Assembly (NCBI GenBank): GCA_963772595.1
Contig: CAVYXZ010000016.1
Coordinates: forward strand, 714,812-778,811
Direction of reading: 5' to 3'
Source: CAVYXZ01 sp963772595
GTDB taxonomy: Bacteria > Chloroflexota > Anaerolineae > Aggregatilineales > Phototrophicaceae
Length of the DNA: 64,000 bases
Shown: positions 28,326 to 38,942 of the stretch, piece by piece
Layout: the number at the start of each line of letters is the position of its first letter
How positions within the stretch are numbered: position 1 is the stretch's first letter
Notes under the pieces: model-generated
The model's input: only the letters and a program-made list of their open reading frames with translations
Databases searched by the model: none
What the model was told of the DNA's origin: nothing
Position numbers and translations under genes: made by a program

Positions 28326-28982
28326 GCATCGAGATTCTCAGCCTCACCCTGGGCATTGCCGCTACCAACTGCTATATCGTCGGCGACAGCGCCAGCGGCG
28401 AGGCCGTTCTTATCGACCCAGTGGACGATGCCCGCTTGCTGCTGCAAACAGCCCAGGACGCCGGCTGGACGATCAAGCTGATCCTCGCCACACATGGTCA
28501 CTACGATCACGTGCTTGCCAGCCAGCCGCTCAAAGACCTGACCGGCGCGCCTTTCTACATTCATCACAACACGCCGCAGATCGCGCGGTCGCTGCCTGAT
28601 ATTGGCTTTCTCCAGCAGTTGTTCCCGCCGATTCCCGCCCCAGACCGTCTGCTGACTGACGAGCCAGAGACCCTGAACGTCGGCGCGATCACGCTGGAGA
28701 CCCTGTATACACCGGGGCACGCGCCCGGTCATGTCTGCTTCTTCATGCGCGAGCAAAACACGCTCTTTGGCGGTGATTGCCTCTTCGCCGGGAGCATTGG
28801 TCGCACCGATTTTCCTTTCTGCGATTACGACACACTGATGGATTCGATTTTCAATCAGATCCTACCGCTCGGCGATATCGGTGCGTCTCCTGCCCGGCCA
28901 CATGCAGCCTACGACCATCGGCCAGGAGCGCGCGACCAATCCCTTTCTGCTGCAAGAAGCCGCACGCCGCGCTGGCGCGTAA
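28322..28982 (+). CDS. MBL-fold hydrolase, glyoxalase II-like (one frameshift)
   Basis: The protein has the metallo-beta-lactamase metal motif THGHYDHV, a later HAPGHVCFF histidine and the FGGDCLFAGSIGRTDFP segment typical of glyoxalase II/YcbL-like hydrolases. After a break near 28875 the frame continues RLLPGHMQPTTIGQERATNPFL and stops at 28982, which is the expected family C-terminus with the last metal His. About 220 residues. It probably hydrolyses a thioester such as S-lactoyl-thiol. Without the correction, the reading frame runs on and falsely fuses this gene to the following thioredoxin-like protein. The start overlaps the murJ stop (ATGA). Confidence 0.85.
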
Positions 28983-29029
28983 TTGGACGCCGAACCACTT
29001 TCACGGTATGCTCTGAAGAGGAGAGCCGT

Positions 29030-29506
29030 ATGCAAATCCTAAATCAGTTTTCCTACCTTTTTATCACCCTGGCCGTCCTGCTTGCCAGCTTTATCCTGCT
29101 CCAACGCTACGTGGTGGACCGGCGGTTGGTTGCCGGGGCGATGGTGGCAATTACTGTCCTCAGTCTGACCGGGATGCTCCTGCTGCGGCCCGGCAGCAGT
29201 GATGTGGCAACCCCCTCACAGGCACAGCAAAGCATCTACAACGGCAAGCCGACCTTTCTCGAATTCTTCAGCAATTACTGCGCGGGTTGCCTGGCGCTGC
29301 GCCCATCGGTCGATCTGCTGGTGAGCGACATCGGCGATGACTTCAACATCCTGCGCGTTGACATCCACACCGACCTGGGCCGCGAAATGCGCGAAACCTA
29401 CGGCTTCACCTATACGCCTGAATTCGTTCTGTTTGACCGCAACGGCCAGGAGGTCTGGCGCGATCACAGCCTGCCCCGGCGCGAACAGGTCCTGAACCTC
29501 AGTTGA
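29030..29506 (+). CDS. Membrane-anchored thioredoxin-like protein
   Basis: The 158-residue product has two N-terminal membrane helices (FITLAVLLASFILLQRY and AMVAITVLSLTGMLLL) and a C-terminal thioredoxin fold. The active-site motif NYCAGC stands at the usual place after FLEFFS, and the cis-Pro region is YTPEF. It is likely a membrane-tethered disulfide oxidoreductase; orientation is not certain. I start it at the ATG 29030 behind AGAGGAGAG. TTGGAC (28983) and TATGCT (29007) with 18-base spacing could be a weak promoter, giving a very short leader. Confidence 0.82.
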   Translation: MQILNQFSYLFITLAVLLASFILLQRYVVDRRLVAGAMVAITVLSLTGMLLLRPGSSDVATPSQAQQSIYNGKPTFLEFFSNYCAGCLALRPSVDLLVSDIGDDFNILRVDIHTDLGREMRETYGFTYTPEFVLFDRNGQEVWRDHSLPRREQVLNLS

Positions 29507-29508
29507 CC

Positions 29509-30432
29509 ATGCACATCCTGATGTTATTTCTGGATGGCATCGGCCTGGGGCCGGATGATCCGGCGACCAATCCCTTCGCCATCGCGGAAACTCCCACGCT
29601 CTGCCAGCTCGCCAACGGCCAGCGCTGGCTTGAAACCACGGGATTCCAGGCCAGCCCGCGCAGCCTGTTCATCCCCACCGATGCGAACATGGGCATCCCC
29701 GGACGTCCGCAGAGCGGCAGCGGTCAGGCAGCCATCCTGACCGGGCGCAAGATACCGCAGATCATCGGCGAACATTATGGCCCCAAGCCTAATAAAGCCA
29801 CCCGCGACCTGATCGAGGAGAACAACTTCTTCAAAGAGGTTGTGGCACATGGTAAACGCGCAGCCCTCCTGGAAGCCTATCCGTCGCGCTGGCATGAAGG
29901 CATCAACAGTGGCAAACGCCTGCGCGCCAGCTATCAACTGGCCTCCCACAGCGCCGGGCTGCCGACTTTCGGCGAACAGGAGTTGTATGCGGGCCGCGCC
30001 TTCGCCGTCGATTGGATCGGTGAGGGCTGGCGCAGCCAGCTAGGCTATGAGGACACGCCCCTTTATACGCCGCAGGAGGCCGGTCGCAAGCTGGTTGAGG
30101 TCTCGCGCGATTACGATTTCGCCTTCATGTCCCACTGGCTGACCGACATCATCGGTCACCGGGGCACGCTTGACGATGCCGTGAAGAATCTCGAACGCTT
30201 CGACAAGGTGATGGCTGGGGTACTGGACTGCTGGGATGATTCCGAAGGGCTGGTGATCATCACCAGCGATCACGGCAATATGGAAGCCATCGGCAGCCGC
30301 AAACATACCGAGAACGAGGTACCGACGGTCATCATCGGCCAGCAAAAAGACGTCTTCCAGCAAGATTTCCACAGTCTGGCCGATTTCGTGCCGCACATGG
30401 CACATTTACTCTTTGACAAAAAAGGTTCATAG
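29509..30432 (+). CDS. Alkaline-phosphatase-superfamily metalloenzyme (phosphopentomutase / iPGM-like)
   Basis: The 307-residue protein begins ILMLFLDGIGLGPDDPATNPF, with the metal-binding Asp near the N-terminus. It also shows MGIPGRPQSGSGQAAILTGRK, where a Ser/Thr nucleophile is expected, and C-terminal metal ligands in ITSDHGNMEAI and RKHTENEVP. This is the pattern of the metalloenzyme family that includes 2,3-bisphosphoglycerate-independent phosphoglycerate mutase and phosphopentomutase. It is shorter than iPGM (about 510), so a phosphatase or mutase on a small sugar phosphate is more likely. A nucleoside hydrolase gene follows directly, suggesting nucleoside/ribose salvage. An earlier TTG start (29503) overlaps the upstream stop and is less likely. 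Confidence 0.78.
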   Translation: MHILMLFLDGIGLGPDDPATNPFAIAETPTLCQLANGQRWLETTGFQASPRSLFIPTDANMGIPGRPQSGSGQAAILTGRKIPQIIGEHYGPKPNKATRDLIEENNFFKEVVAHGKRAALLEAYPSRWHEGINSGKRLRASYQLASHSAGLPTFGEQELYAGRAFAVDWIGEGWRSQLGYEDTPLYTPQEAGRKLVEVSRDYDFAFMSHWLTDIIGHRGTLDDAVKNLERFDKVMAGVLDCWDDSEGLVIITSDHGNMEAIGSRKHTENEVPTVIIGQQKDVFQQDFHSLADFVPHMAHLLFDKKGS

Positions 30433-30433
30433 A

Positions 30434-31375
30434 ATGGATTTCCCACAACTCAGCGATGCACAGCGTCTGGCCCGCCTGCAATTCCCCGAAGGCAGGCTGC
30501 GTATGGTCCTCGATACAGATACCTACAACGAGATCGACGACCAGTTCGCCGTCGTCTACGCTCTGCTCTCACCGGAACGCTTCCAGGTCGAAGCGTTTTA
30601 CGCCGCCCCCTTCTTCAACCAGCGCTCGACCGGCCCGGCGGACGGTATGGAAAAGAGCTACCAGGAACTGCTGCGCCTGCTCGACCGGATGGACCTCGCG
30701 CCGGACGGCTGGGTCTATCGCGGCTCAGAGGCCTACCTGAGCGATTACGAGCATCCTCAGCCCAGCGCCGCCGCACTCGATCTGGTCGAACGCGCTATGT
30801 CCAGCCAGGGCGATCCGCTTTACGTCGTTGCCATCGGTGCGATCACCAATGTGGCCTCAGCCATCCTGATCGAACCGCGCATCATCGAGAAAATTGTGCT
30901 GGTCTGGCTGGGCGGTCACGCGCTGCACTGGCCGCACACGCGCGAGTTCAACCTGAAGCAGGATCCGCTGGCCTCCAAACTGATCTTCGACTGCGGCGTC
31001 TCCCTGATTCAAGTGCCCTGCATGGGCGTCACCACACATCTGCGCACGACCGTGCCCGAAATCGAGCGCTATGTGCAGGGTCGCGCCGCGATTGGCGACT
31101 ATCTGGCGGAGACCTTCAAGGGCTATCATGCCGACGAGATGGCCTGGTCGAAGGAAATCTGGGATGTGGCGGCGGTCGCCTGCCTGCTTGATGCCCGCTG
31201 GACCCCGGCGGACCTGGTTCACAGCCCGATTGTGACCGATCAACTCACCTGGAGCGTGGATCGTTCGCGTCACCTGATTCGCAGCGTAAATTACATCCAC
31301 CGCGATCCCATCTTCCGCGACCTGTTCAGCAAGCTTGAGCGCTGGGCCACAGGCGAGATTACGATTGCGCGTTAG
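30434..31375 (+). CDS. Nucleoside hydrolase (inosine-uridine preferring family)
   Basis: The 313-residue protein carries the calcium-binding aspartate cluster in VLDTDTYNEIDDQFA, a variant of the canonical DTDPGxDDA. It also has VVAIGAITNVASAI and a late WDVAAVACLL element that completes the metal site. Such enzymes cleave N-glycosidic bonds of ribonucleosides to ribose and base. The variant N-E-I-D-D instead of G-I-D-D suggests a different nucleoside preference. It starts two bases after the preceding stop. The stop shares bases with the convergent mvaD stop (TTAG at 31372-31375). Confidence 0.85.
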   Translation: MDFPQLSDAQRLARLQFPEGRLRMVLDTDTYNEIDDQFAVVYALLSPERFQVEAFYAAPFFNQRSTGPADGMEKSYQELLRLLDRMDLAPDGWVYRGSEAYLSDYEHPQPSAAALDLVERAMSSQGDPLYVVAIGAITNVASAILIEPRIIEKIVLVWLGGHALHWPHTREFNLKQDPLASKLIFDCGVSLIQVPCMGVTTHLRTTVPEIERYVQGRAAIGDYLAETFKGYHADEMAWSKEIWDVAAVACLLDARWTPADLVHSPIVTDQLTWSVDRSRHLIRSVNYIHRDPIFRDLFSKLERWATGEITIAR

Positions 31376-32368
31376 TCAGCCAGCAGATGCGCGCCTGGCC
31401 CCGGTTGGCTGACGATCAGCGACCAATCGGGCCGCGCTAAGGCCTGCACCGCCGCCGTGACCGACGCTTCCTCCCCTGCCGGGCAGATCAGATGCACCGT
31501 CGGCCCGGCGTCCAGCGTGAAGTACACGGCCTGTCCCTGCTCGCGCCAGCGCTGCACGGCCATCAGCAGCTCCAGCGTCTCCGGCGAAATGTAATAGATG
31601 CCTGAGTGCCAGGCCGCATCACCCTGGTACGCTGAGGTCAGCATGATGGCGTGCATTGCCATCGCCTCGGCTTCGATCTCGCGGCCAAAGGCATGGAAAT
31701 CACGCGCTTAGAATCGCCGCGCGCACGCGCTCCAGCCGACCGGGCAGCAACGCCTGCCGCGCCTCCCAGAAGGGACTGTTATAGGCCAGTTCGTGTCCCT
31801 GGCTGGAGGGCACCTGCTTAGGCGTCTCGCTCACCAGCACGGCCACGTCCCGCAAATCCCAGTGCTCCGCTGGCGCGAGAGTTTGCGCATAGGAATCGGC
31901 ATCGCTGGTGCCCGCCTGCCATTCGACATAACCCGCCGGGATCGAGCGGCAGGCCGAGCCGGACCCCTGCCGCGCCAGGATCGAAAGCTCGCGTTCGCTC
32001 AGATCCAGACCCAGCGCCGTGCTCCCCGCCACAGTCAGCGCCGCGAAACCGGAGGCCGACGAAGCGAAACCCGTACTGGCCGGGAAGGTGTTGCGCGTCT
32101 CGACCCGCATTCTCTGCTGCATCCTAGCCCGCGCGCGCAGCCGGTCCAGGTGACGGCTCACCCGCGCAGCGAAGCCTGCGGACGCAGCCTGTCCATCCAG
32201 CAGCACGACATCTGCCTGCAAAGCCGCGTCCAACGTCACCGTCGTGATCGTCTGCGCCGCACTGAGGTTCATTGAGATCGAATTGTTCAAGGGGATATTC
32301 AGCGCCGCATCGCGCTTGCCCCAGTACTTCACGAAAGCGAGATTGGCGCACGCCGCTGCTGTTGGCAT
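31372..32368 (-). CDS. mvaD: Diphosphomevalonate (or phosphomevalonate) decarboxylase (one frameshift)
   Basis: GHMP-fold protein of about 331 residues. ANLAFVKYWGKRDAALNIPLNNSISMNL is the family N-terminus, FPASTGFASSASGFAAL the ATP-binding loop with its serines, and GSGSACRSIPAGYVEW the substrate-binding loop. After a break near 31705 it continues VYFTLDAGPTVHLI, which contains the catalytic Asp. All catalytic residues of diphosphomevalonate decarboxylase are therefore present. It makes isopentenyl diphosphate, or isopentenyl phosphate if it prefers the monophosphate as reported for the Chloroflexota enzyme of Roseiflexus. Mevalonate kinase lies divergently 70 bases away; phosphomevalonate kinase is not in the window. 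Confidence 0.85.
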
Positions 32369-32438
32369 TAATCCGGGCCTGTCCTAAGTGGGCAAACCTC
32401 TCTAAAATACCATCGGCAGGCACAGGAGGCAATGCAGC

Positions 32439-33416
32439 ATGACGGTCAGCGTATCGGCACCCGGCAAACTCGTTCTGTTCGGCGATCACGCCGCCGTTTA
32501 CGGCCACCCTTGCATCGTCACGGCGGTGGACCTGCGCTACACAGTCCACATCGAGGCCAGCGACTCGCCTGGTATCCACATCGACACCGCAGACCTGCGC
32601 GCCAGCGGCATCCGCTATCATGTCACCGCAGGGCAGCTCAGCGCACACAATCGCCGGGAAACCGCCTTCGTCGAAGCTGCGCTCAAACGTCTGCTCGCCG
32701 AATATCCCTGCCTCACCGGCCTGCAAATCCGCACCGACGGCCCGGCACAAAGCTATGGCCTGGGCAGTTCGTCAGCCATCACCGCCGCTACCATCGCCGC
32801 CTATGCTGCCCTGCTCGATCTGAAGCTCACGCCGCGCCAGATATTCGACCTCGCCTATGCTGCCGTGCTGGATGTCCAGGGCACCGGCTCAGGGGTGGAC
32901 CTCGCCGCAGCCATTTATGGCGGAACAGTCTACTATGTCAAAGGCGGCAGCGTGCTCGATTCGCTGGCGCTCGACAGCCTGCCCATCGTCATCGGCTACA
33001 GCGGCGCGAAGGTGTCTACGATCAACCTGCTGGCTCAGGTGGCTGATCTACGCGCCCGCCATCCGCACATGATCGACACACTGCTGGGCTTGATGGCCGA
33101 GATCTCGACCGAAGCGCGCGGTCTGTTAGAGACAGACGCCTGGGACCGCACAGGCGAGTTGATGAACCTGAACCAGGGCCTGCTGGATGCGCTGGGCGTG
33201 AGCACGCTGAACCTCAACCGCCTGATCGTGGCCGCACGTGAGGCCGGGGCCTACGGCGCGAAGCTCTCCGGCGCGGGTGGTGGCGACTGCATGTTCGCGC
33301 TCTGTGCCCCTGAGCGTAGGGCACAGGTGGCCGAAGGCATCGCGCAGGCAAGCGGCCAGGTGATTGACCTGCCCGTTCATGCCACCGGTTTGCGCCGGGA
33401 ATCCCCATCGACCTGA
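32439..33416 (+). CDS. mvk: Mevalonate kinase
   Basis: GHMP kinase of 325 residues: SAPGKLVLFGDHAAVYGHPCI at the N-terminus, the ATP-binding loop YGLGSSSAITAATIAA (residues about 106-121), the catalytic Asp region GTGSGVDLAAAIYGG and the C-terminal KLSGAGGGDCMFAL. The GxHxxVYG signature and the S/T-rich loop identify mevalonate kinase rather than galactokinase or homoserine kinase. It phosphorylates mevalonate with ATP in the cytoplasm. AGGAGG precedes the ATG with 7-base spacing. Divergent from mvaD, an arrangement that would allow shared control; TAAAAT at 32403-32408 is a possible -10 box. Confidence 0.93.
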   Translation: MTVSVSAPGKLVLFGDHAAVYGHPCIVTAVDLRYTVHIEASDSPGIHIDTADLRASGIRYHVTAGQLSAHNRRETAFVEAALKRLLAEYPCLTGLQIRTDGPAQSYGLGSSSAITAATIAAYAALLDLKLTPRQIFDLAYAAVLDVQGTGSGVDLAAAIYGGTVYYVKGGSVLDSLALDSLPIVIGYSGAKVSTINLLAQVADLRARHPHMIDTLLGLMAEISTEARGLLETDAWDRTGELMNLNQGLLDALGVSTLNLNRLIVAAREAGAYGAKLSGAGGGDCMFALCAPERRAQVAEGIAQASGQVIDLPVHATGLRRESPST

Positions 33417-33481
33417 AAGCGGGAAGCATCATCCCGGACATAAGTTATACTATAGACTGCTTGCGCACAGAGGCAGGATGG

Positions 33482-36290
33482 ATGGACGACGAAACCCGGA
33501 CCCGCATGGCGGCCTTAAACATCACGGCGCGCTTTGAAGGACGCAGCTACCGGACCTACCGTCACAATGACCCCGGCATTATCAGTTACGGTCGTTTCAA
33601 CTTTACGCTCGATTCCGATGCGCTGGCTCAGCTTGTGCAGTGTTACACGGCCCAGAGTAAGACGCCGGTCGCGGTAGATTTGCGCGCTTATCAGATTCGG
33701 CTGGATGCCGCCGATGAGACCCTGAACAGCGACGAACTCTTGCACGGCCTGCTGGTGCGCGCCGCCAGCGACCCGATCATGCAGCAGTGCCAGGATGACG
33801 AAGCCACCACCCGCTTTTGGGACCCGATTCAGCGAATCGCCGTGCTGCCGCGCAGCCTGCAATGCCCGTTGAGTTGGGCGCTGCTTTTCGACATCGGCAT
33901 CTGCTACGGCATCGGCGATGGCCTGCTGCGTATTGCGGAGGCGGAATTCGGTGTGCCACCGCGTGCGCACATCGCTGACTTCGAATCTGAGCGAGGAACG
34001 CTTAATCACCCGCACAGCCGAACTCTACAAACAGGCCATCGACCGTCAGGCATCAGCCGAGAGTCGCCCTGGAATACGTGAGCGCGGCGAGTTCTGGCTT
34101 AACCTCATCGCCGTGAACGACTGGACACTTCAAGGCGATGCGGCAGGCAACATCACCGTTAAAGGCCAGCCGGTACAGGTACGCGCGCCGCGTCGTTCGC
34201 TGGCGACTGACCATCTGGACCCGGCAGTGTTCTATATCATACCGACCGCCGATCAGGTCCGCGTCCGCGCTCAGCCCGAAGACGGCGAGACCGTCGCCAT
34301 GCTCTCGCCCGGCGATCTGGCCGAAGTGCTGGACCCCTATGAGGAAGCCGCCGACAAAATCGGTACACCGGGTCAATGGGTCCATCTGCGCACCACCGAT
34401 GGCACGGAAGGTTACGGCGCGGCCTGGTTCTACCGCATCTACCAGAAACCGGGGGCGGTCGGCTTTGGCGACGAGGATGGTCTCTACGTCGTCGCGGAGA
34501 TTGATTCAGTCCGTATTCGCGCCTGGCCGGTTGATGGTCGCCCGGTGGCGTCGGTCTCACGCGGCGAGGTCGTCCAGGTCATGGAACCCTATGCCGAAGC
34601 CATCACCAAAGTCGGCGGCCAGTCTGAATGGCTTCACGTCCGCACACGGCACGGAGTCGCGGGCTACACTGCTGCCTGGTTCTACCGGGTGCTGGAAACG
34701 CCAGACGCACCGGCAGAGCCGCCGCCTGTGCAGTCGCTGCCATCTGCACCGCAAGCTAAGCCGGAGCCAGTGCCTGCCGCCGCAGCCAGCGCTCCCCGTG
34801 TCGAAGTAGAATCTACGCCGCCTGGACCGAGGAGTCCGGCCCCGGCGGAGGCCATTTCGCGCAAGCTCTATATCACGCCCACCGACAACCGCATCCGCAT
34901 CCGGGCCGAGCCGGTCGATGGCGAGCCGCTGACCGTCATCCTTCTCGGTCAGATTGTCGAAGTCCTCACGCCCTATGCCGAAGCCATCCAATGTATCGGC
35001 GTGGAAGGCGAGTGGCTGCACGTCTGCACCGCCGACGGCGTCGAAGGTTACACTGCCGCCTGGTTTTATACGGTCTTCGACCATGCCCAGATGCCGGACC
35101 TGGATTCACTACCGCTGTACGTGACTCCCAGCGACGATCTGGTGCGGGTGCGCGCTCAGCCCGGCGATGGCGACCCGATTGATCTGGTGTCGCGCGGCGA
35201 CATCCTGACCGTGCTGGAAAATCAGGACGAGGCCAGCAGCAAACTGGAGTCGGAAGATCAGTGGCTGCGGATCCGCACGCCTAATCAGGTCGAGGGCTAC
35301 GTCGCCAGCCAATTTCTCAGCGCGGTGGAGCATCCACTGCCGGACTGGCAGCTCGACGCGAATATCACCGGCGTCAACATTGATCTCTATCACCCGCTCG
35401 GTCAGCCCGACCCGGACGACCTGGGACAGATGGGTTGGCTGCGCCTGCCCTACAACGTCTCGCTCAATCCTGATTTGCCGGAGGGGCATCCTGCCCGCTA
35501 TGGCAATACCGATCTCGACGCAGCCTACCAGCGCTATCAGCCGCTCATCGCGCATTACGCCCAGGCAGGCTTCAAAATCCTGCTGACCCTCACCCACCAG
35601 ACCTACGGCGAAGGCGCAGGCTACAACTGGCATCGCATGAACAGCGACCAGTGGCATGATCTCGGCGATCAATTCGCCATCATGGCCGGTCACATCGCCG
35701 CGCAGTACAAAGGGCTGGTCAGCGCTTACCAGATCTGGAACGAGATGGATGCCCCCAGCGAGGCGCATACCGCTGTGCCCATGCCCGCCGCTGACTATGC
35801 CTATCTGCTGTTCAAGTCAATTCAAGCAATTCGTGCCGTCGATCACACCGCCCTCGTCATTACCGGCGGGCACAGTGGAGGGCCGTCCAGCGGGGTCCTT
35901 TACGCAATGTACACCCTCAACACCATGCCCCGGCATGTGCGCCCGGACGGCATCGCCTTTCATGCCTTTGGACGCGGCGACGCCCGTTCAGATGCAAAAT
36001 TCCGCAGCAAAGGCCACATTGACGACGCCGTCAACGCCTTCGCCGGAATTATGCCTGGTTATCCGGTCTGGATTACGGAATGGGGGGTGCTGGACCAGCC
36101 GCAGGAAACACCGGAGGCGGTCGCGCGCTACGCCAGTGAATTCATCCAGCGCCTCAAGCAAACTCACAGCCATAAAGTCGCTGTGGCAATCTGGTACGCC
36201 TGGGCGCAGGGCATGGGGAATGGCTATGGCATGGTAAACGAACGAGGCAAGCTCCGCTTCGATCTCGCCGAGCGCTTCATCACCCTCTAA
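33482..36290 (+). CDS. Modular glycan hydrolase: chitosanase/lysozyme-like N-domain, four SH3 domains, clan-A glycosidase domain (one frameshift)
   Basis: About 936 residues if a break near 33985 is repaired. The N-terminal 200 residues (ITARFEGRSYRTYRHND then PGIISYGRFNFTL) resemble chitosanase-type enzymes of the lysozyme superfamily, with candidate acidic residues in FEG and NDPG. Four SH3-like repeats follow (each LYVxPxxDxVRIRAxPxDGxP), the third preceded by a Pro/Ala linker. The last 320 residues form a (beta/alpha)8 glycosidase of the GH5/GH39 type, with acid/base Glu in YQIWNEMD (bases 35742-35744) and nucleophile Glu in WITEWG (36078-36080). No signal peptide is visible. It probably degrades an amino-sugar polymer. 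The N-domain family is tentative. Confidence 0.7.
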
Positions 36291-38942
36291 GCGCTGCCGT
36301 TTTTCGCCGTCTCGCGGATCAAAGCCGCCACCAGGGCTGTCCAGCCGGTCTGGTGACTCGCCCCCAGTCCCTGGCCGTGATCGCCGTGAAAATACTCGTA
36401 AAACAGCAGGTGATCGCGCCACTGTGGATCCTGCTGAAAGAGTGTCTCCTCGCCAAAGACCGGACGCTGGCCTGCATCATTGCGTAGAAATAGACAAATC
36501 AAGCGCTGCGATAGCTCGTCCGCAACCGCATCCAACGACAGCGACTGCCCCGAACCACCGGGCATTTCAACCTTTAACGCATCACCGAGATAAGCGTGAA
36601 ACGAGCGCAGCGCTTCGATCACAAGATAATTAATTGGCAGCCAGATCGGCCCACGCCAGTTGGAATTGCCACCAAACAGGCCGCTTTTCAATTCGGCGGG
36701 TTCGTAGCTTACGCGATACAGGCGGCCACTGCTGGCGAACTCATAGGGATGCTCAGCATGATAGCGCGAGAGCGAGCGTAAGCCATAATCTGACAGGAAC
36801 TCCGTCGAATCCAGCATACGGTGCAGCACCCGCGTCAGCTTATCCTGACCCACAATCGACAGCAGATAGCTGCCATCCGCTCCCTGCTGCGTCAGCCACT
36901 CCTTATTGACCACCTGACGCGACCGGTAATTCACGAACCATTCCAGGCGGCGGCGAAAACGCGGCAGGGCCTCCAGACATTCTTCCGAGATATGCGTCAC
37001 GGCCAGCAGCGGCATCAGCCCTACAAATGAGCGTGTCCGCAGCCGGATATGGTGGCCGTCCGGCATGTGGATATTGTCGTAGAAGAAGCCGTCCTCTTCA
37101 TCCCACAGGCCCGAATGCCCATCGCCATAATAGAAAGCGTGGGCGATGTACATGAAGTGCTCGAAGAACTTGGTCGCCACGTCTTCGTACACCGGTCTGG
37201 AACGTGCTAATTCCAGGGCAATCGTTAGCATGTTCAGACAGTACATGCCCATCCAGGCCGTACCGTCGGCCTGCTCCAGGTAGCCGCCAGTCGGGAGCTG
37301 CGCGCTGCGGTCAAAGACGCCGATGTTATCCAGCCCCAGGAAGCCACCGCTGAAGATATTGCGCCCGGCCCGGTCCTTACGGTTCACCCACCAGGTAAAG
37401 TTGAGCAACAGCTTCTGAAAGACGCGCTCCAGAAAGTTCAGATCAGCGCCGTTACCGTCCGCCTTGCTAATCTGATAGACCTTCCAGGCTGCCCAGGCAT
37501 GGACCGGCGGGTTCACGTCGCCAAACTCCCATTCGTAAGCCGCAAGCTGGCCGTTTGGGTGCATGTACCATTCGCGCAGCAGCAGAATCAACTGGCGCTT
37601 GGCCCATTCCGGGTCCAGTGTCGCCAGCGGTACCGTATGGAAAGCCAGATCCCAGGCTGCAAACCAGGGATATTCCCATTTATCCGGCATCGACAGCACG
37701 TCCAGGCAGTAGACGTGCCGCCAGTCCGTGTTACGAATTTCGGCGCGTTCGGGTGGCGGCGGCGGATAGGCCGCGTCGCCATCCTGCCATAACTGAACGC
37801 TGTAATGATAGAACTGCTTGCTCCATAACAGCCCGGCATAAGCTTGCCGCTGTACCCGCCGGGCGTCTTCATTCAGGATCTGGTGGCTGAATTGCGGCGT
37901 AGAACTCATCGGCTTCGGCCTGCCGTGTCTCGAAAATGCTGTCGAAACTGGCAAAGGGGTGTTCGTGTTTCGAGGTAGCAAAGCGGATTCGCAGGGTATA
38001 CGTCTCGCCCGGCGCGACCTGAGCAACACAGTGGGCGGCGGCTTTGGTCCCCTTGTGTTCCGGGTTCACGGCCTGATGATGTCCCCCAACGACAAACTCG
38101 TGAATACCGTCTTTCACGTACTGGCTCTCGTTGGCGGTGCCATACAGGCGCATGAAGTTGGTTTCATTGTCGGTAAACAGCAGCTCGCAGTCCAGGCTGT
38201 CTACCGTCCAGTAACGCTCGCCGAGATGCCGTTCATTCACCACAATCCGCCGCCGACCGCTGGCCTGAAGTTGAGGCCGCTCTCGCCGGTAACCCCAGGA
38301 CCAGGTGTTGCGAAACCAGATTTGCGGCAGCAGATGAATCGGCGCGGTCTCCGGCCCGCGATTGATCACCCGGATGCGGCACAGAATGTCCTCTTCGGAC
38401 GCCTTCGCATATTCGATAAACACGTCGAAGTAGCGTCCCTCGGCAAAGGCATCGCCCAGCGCATCGATCAACTCGTATTCTGGATCGTTGCGATTGTGCG
38501 CGTCGTTGGCGTGAAGCAGCCCATCATAGGGGAACGCGACCTGCGGATACTTGTAGAGCATCTGCATATAGGCGTGCGACGGCAGGCCGTCGAGGTAATA
38601 ATAATACTCTTTGACGTCCTCACCATGATTGCCCTGTGGGTTCGAAAGGCCAAACAGGCGCTCTTTCAGGTAAGGATCATGCTCGTTCCACAGCGCCACG
38701 CCCAGGCACAGATTCTGGAAGCGATTACAGAAGCCGCCCAGGCCGTCCTCATTCCATCGGTAAGCCTTGCTGCGCGCATGATCGTGCGGGAAATACCCCC
38801 AGGCGTCGCCGTTTGGGCTGTAATCCTCACGCACGGTCCCCCAGGCCCGCTCGGCCACATACGGACCCCAGTTTTTCCAATCTGCGACCCGCTCTTCGGA
38901 GTCGTGCAGGCGTTGATGCTCTGCCGTGTTCACCTGGCCCAT
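36287..38942 (-). CDS. GH63-like (MGH1-type) glucosidase (one frameshift)
   Basis: Read across a break near 37895 the protein has about 885 residues. The N-terminal half has WGPYVAERAWGTVREDYSPNGDAWGYFPHDHARSKAYRWNED and FSNPQGNHGEDVKEYYYYLD-like segments of the bacterial glucosidase group. The C-terminal half is an (alpha/alpha)6 toroid: WEYPWFAAWDLAFHTVPLATLDP, GTAWMGMYCLNMLTIALELA, SGLWDEEDGFFYD and NWRGPIWLPINYLVIEALR. These carry the acid residues conserved in GH63. Relatives cleave alpha-glucosidic bonds in mannosylglycerate, glucosylglycerate or oligosaccharides. It starts at 38942, preceded by GGGGGAG, inside the 3' end of the upstream PD40 gene. The stop overlaps the convergent glycan hydrolase stop (CTAA at 36287-36290). 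Confidence 0.8.

Noticed and set aside
28322..29506. A single MBL-thioredoxin fusion protein
   Set aside because: The fusion exists only through a frame break near 28875; the other frame gives the correct MBL C-terminus and stop, and the thioredoxin-like gene has its own start and AGAGGAGAG site.
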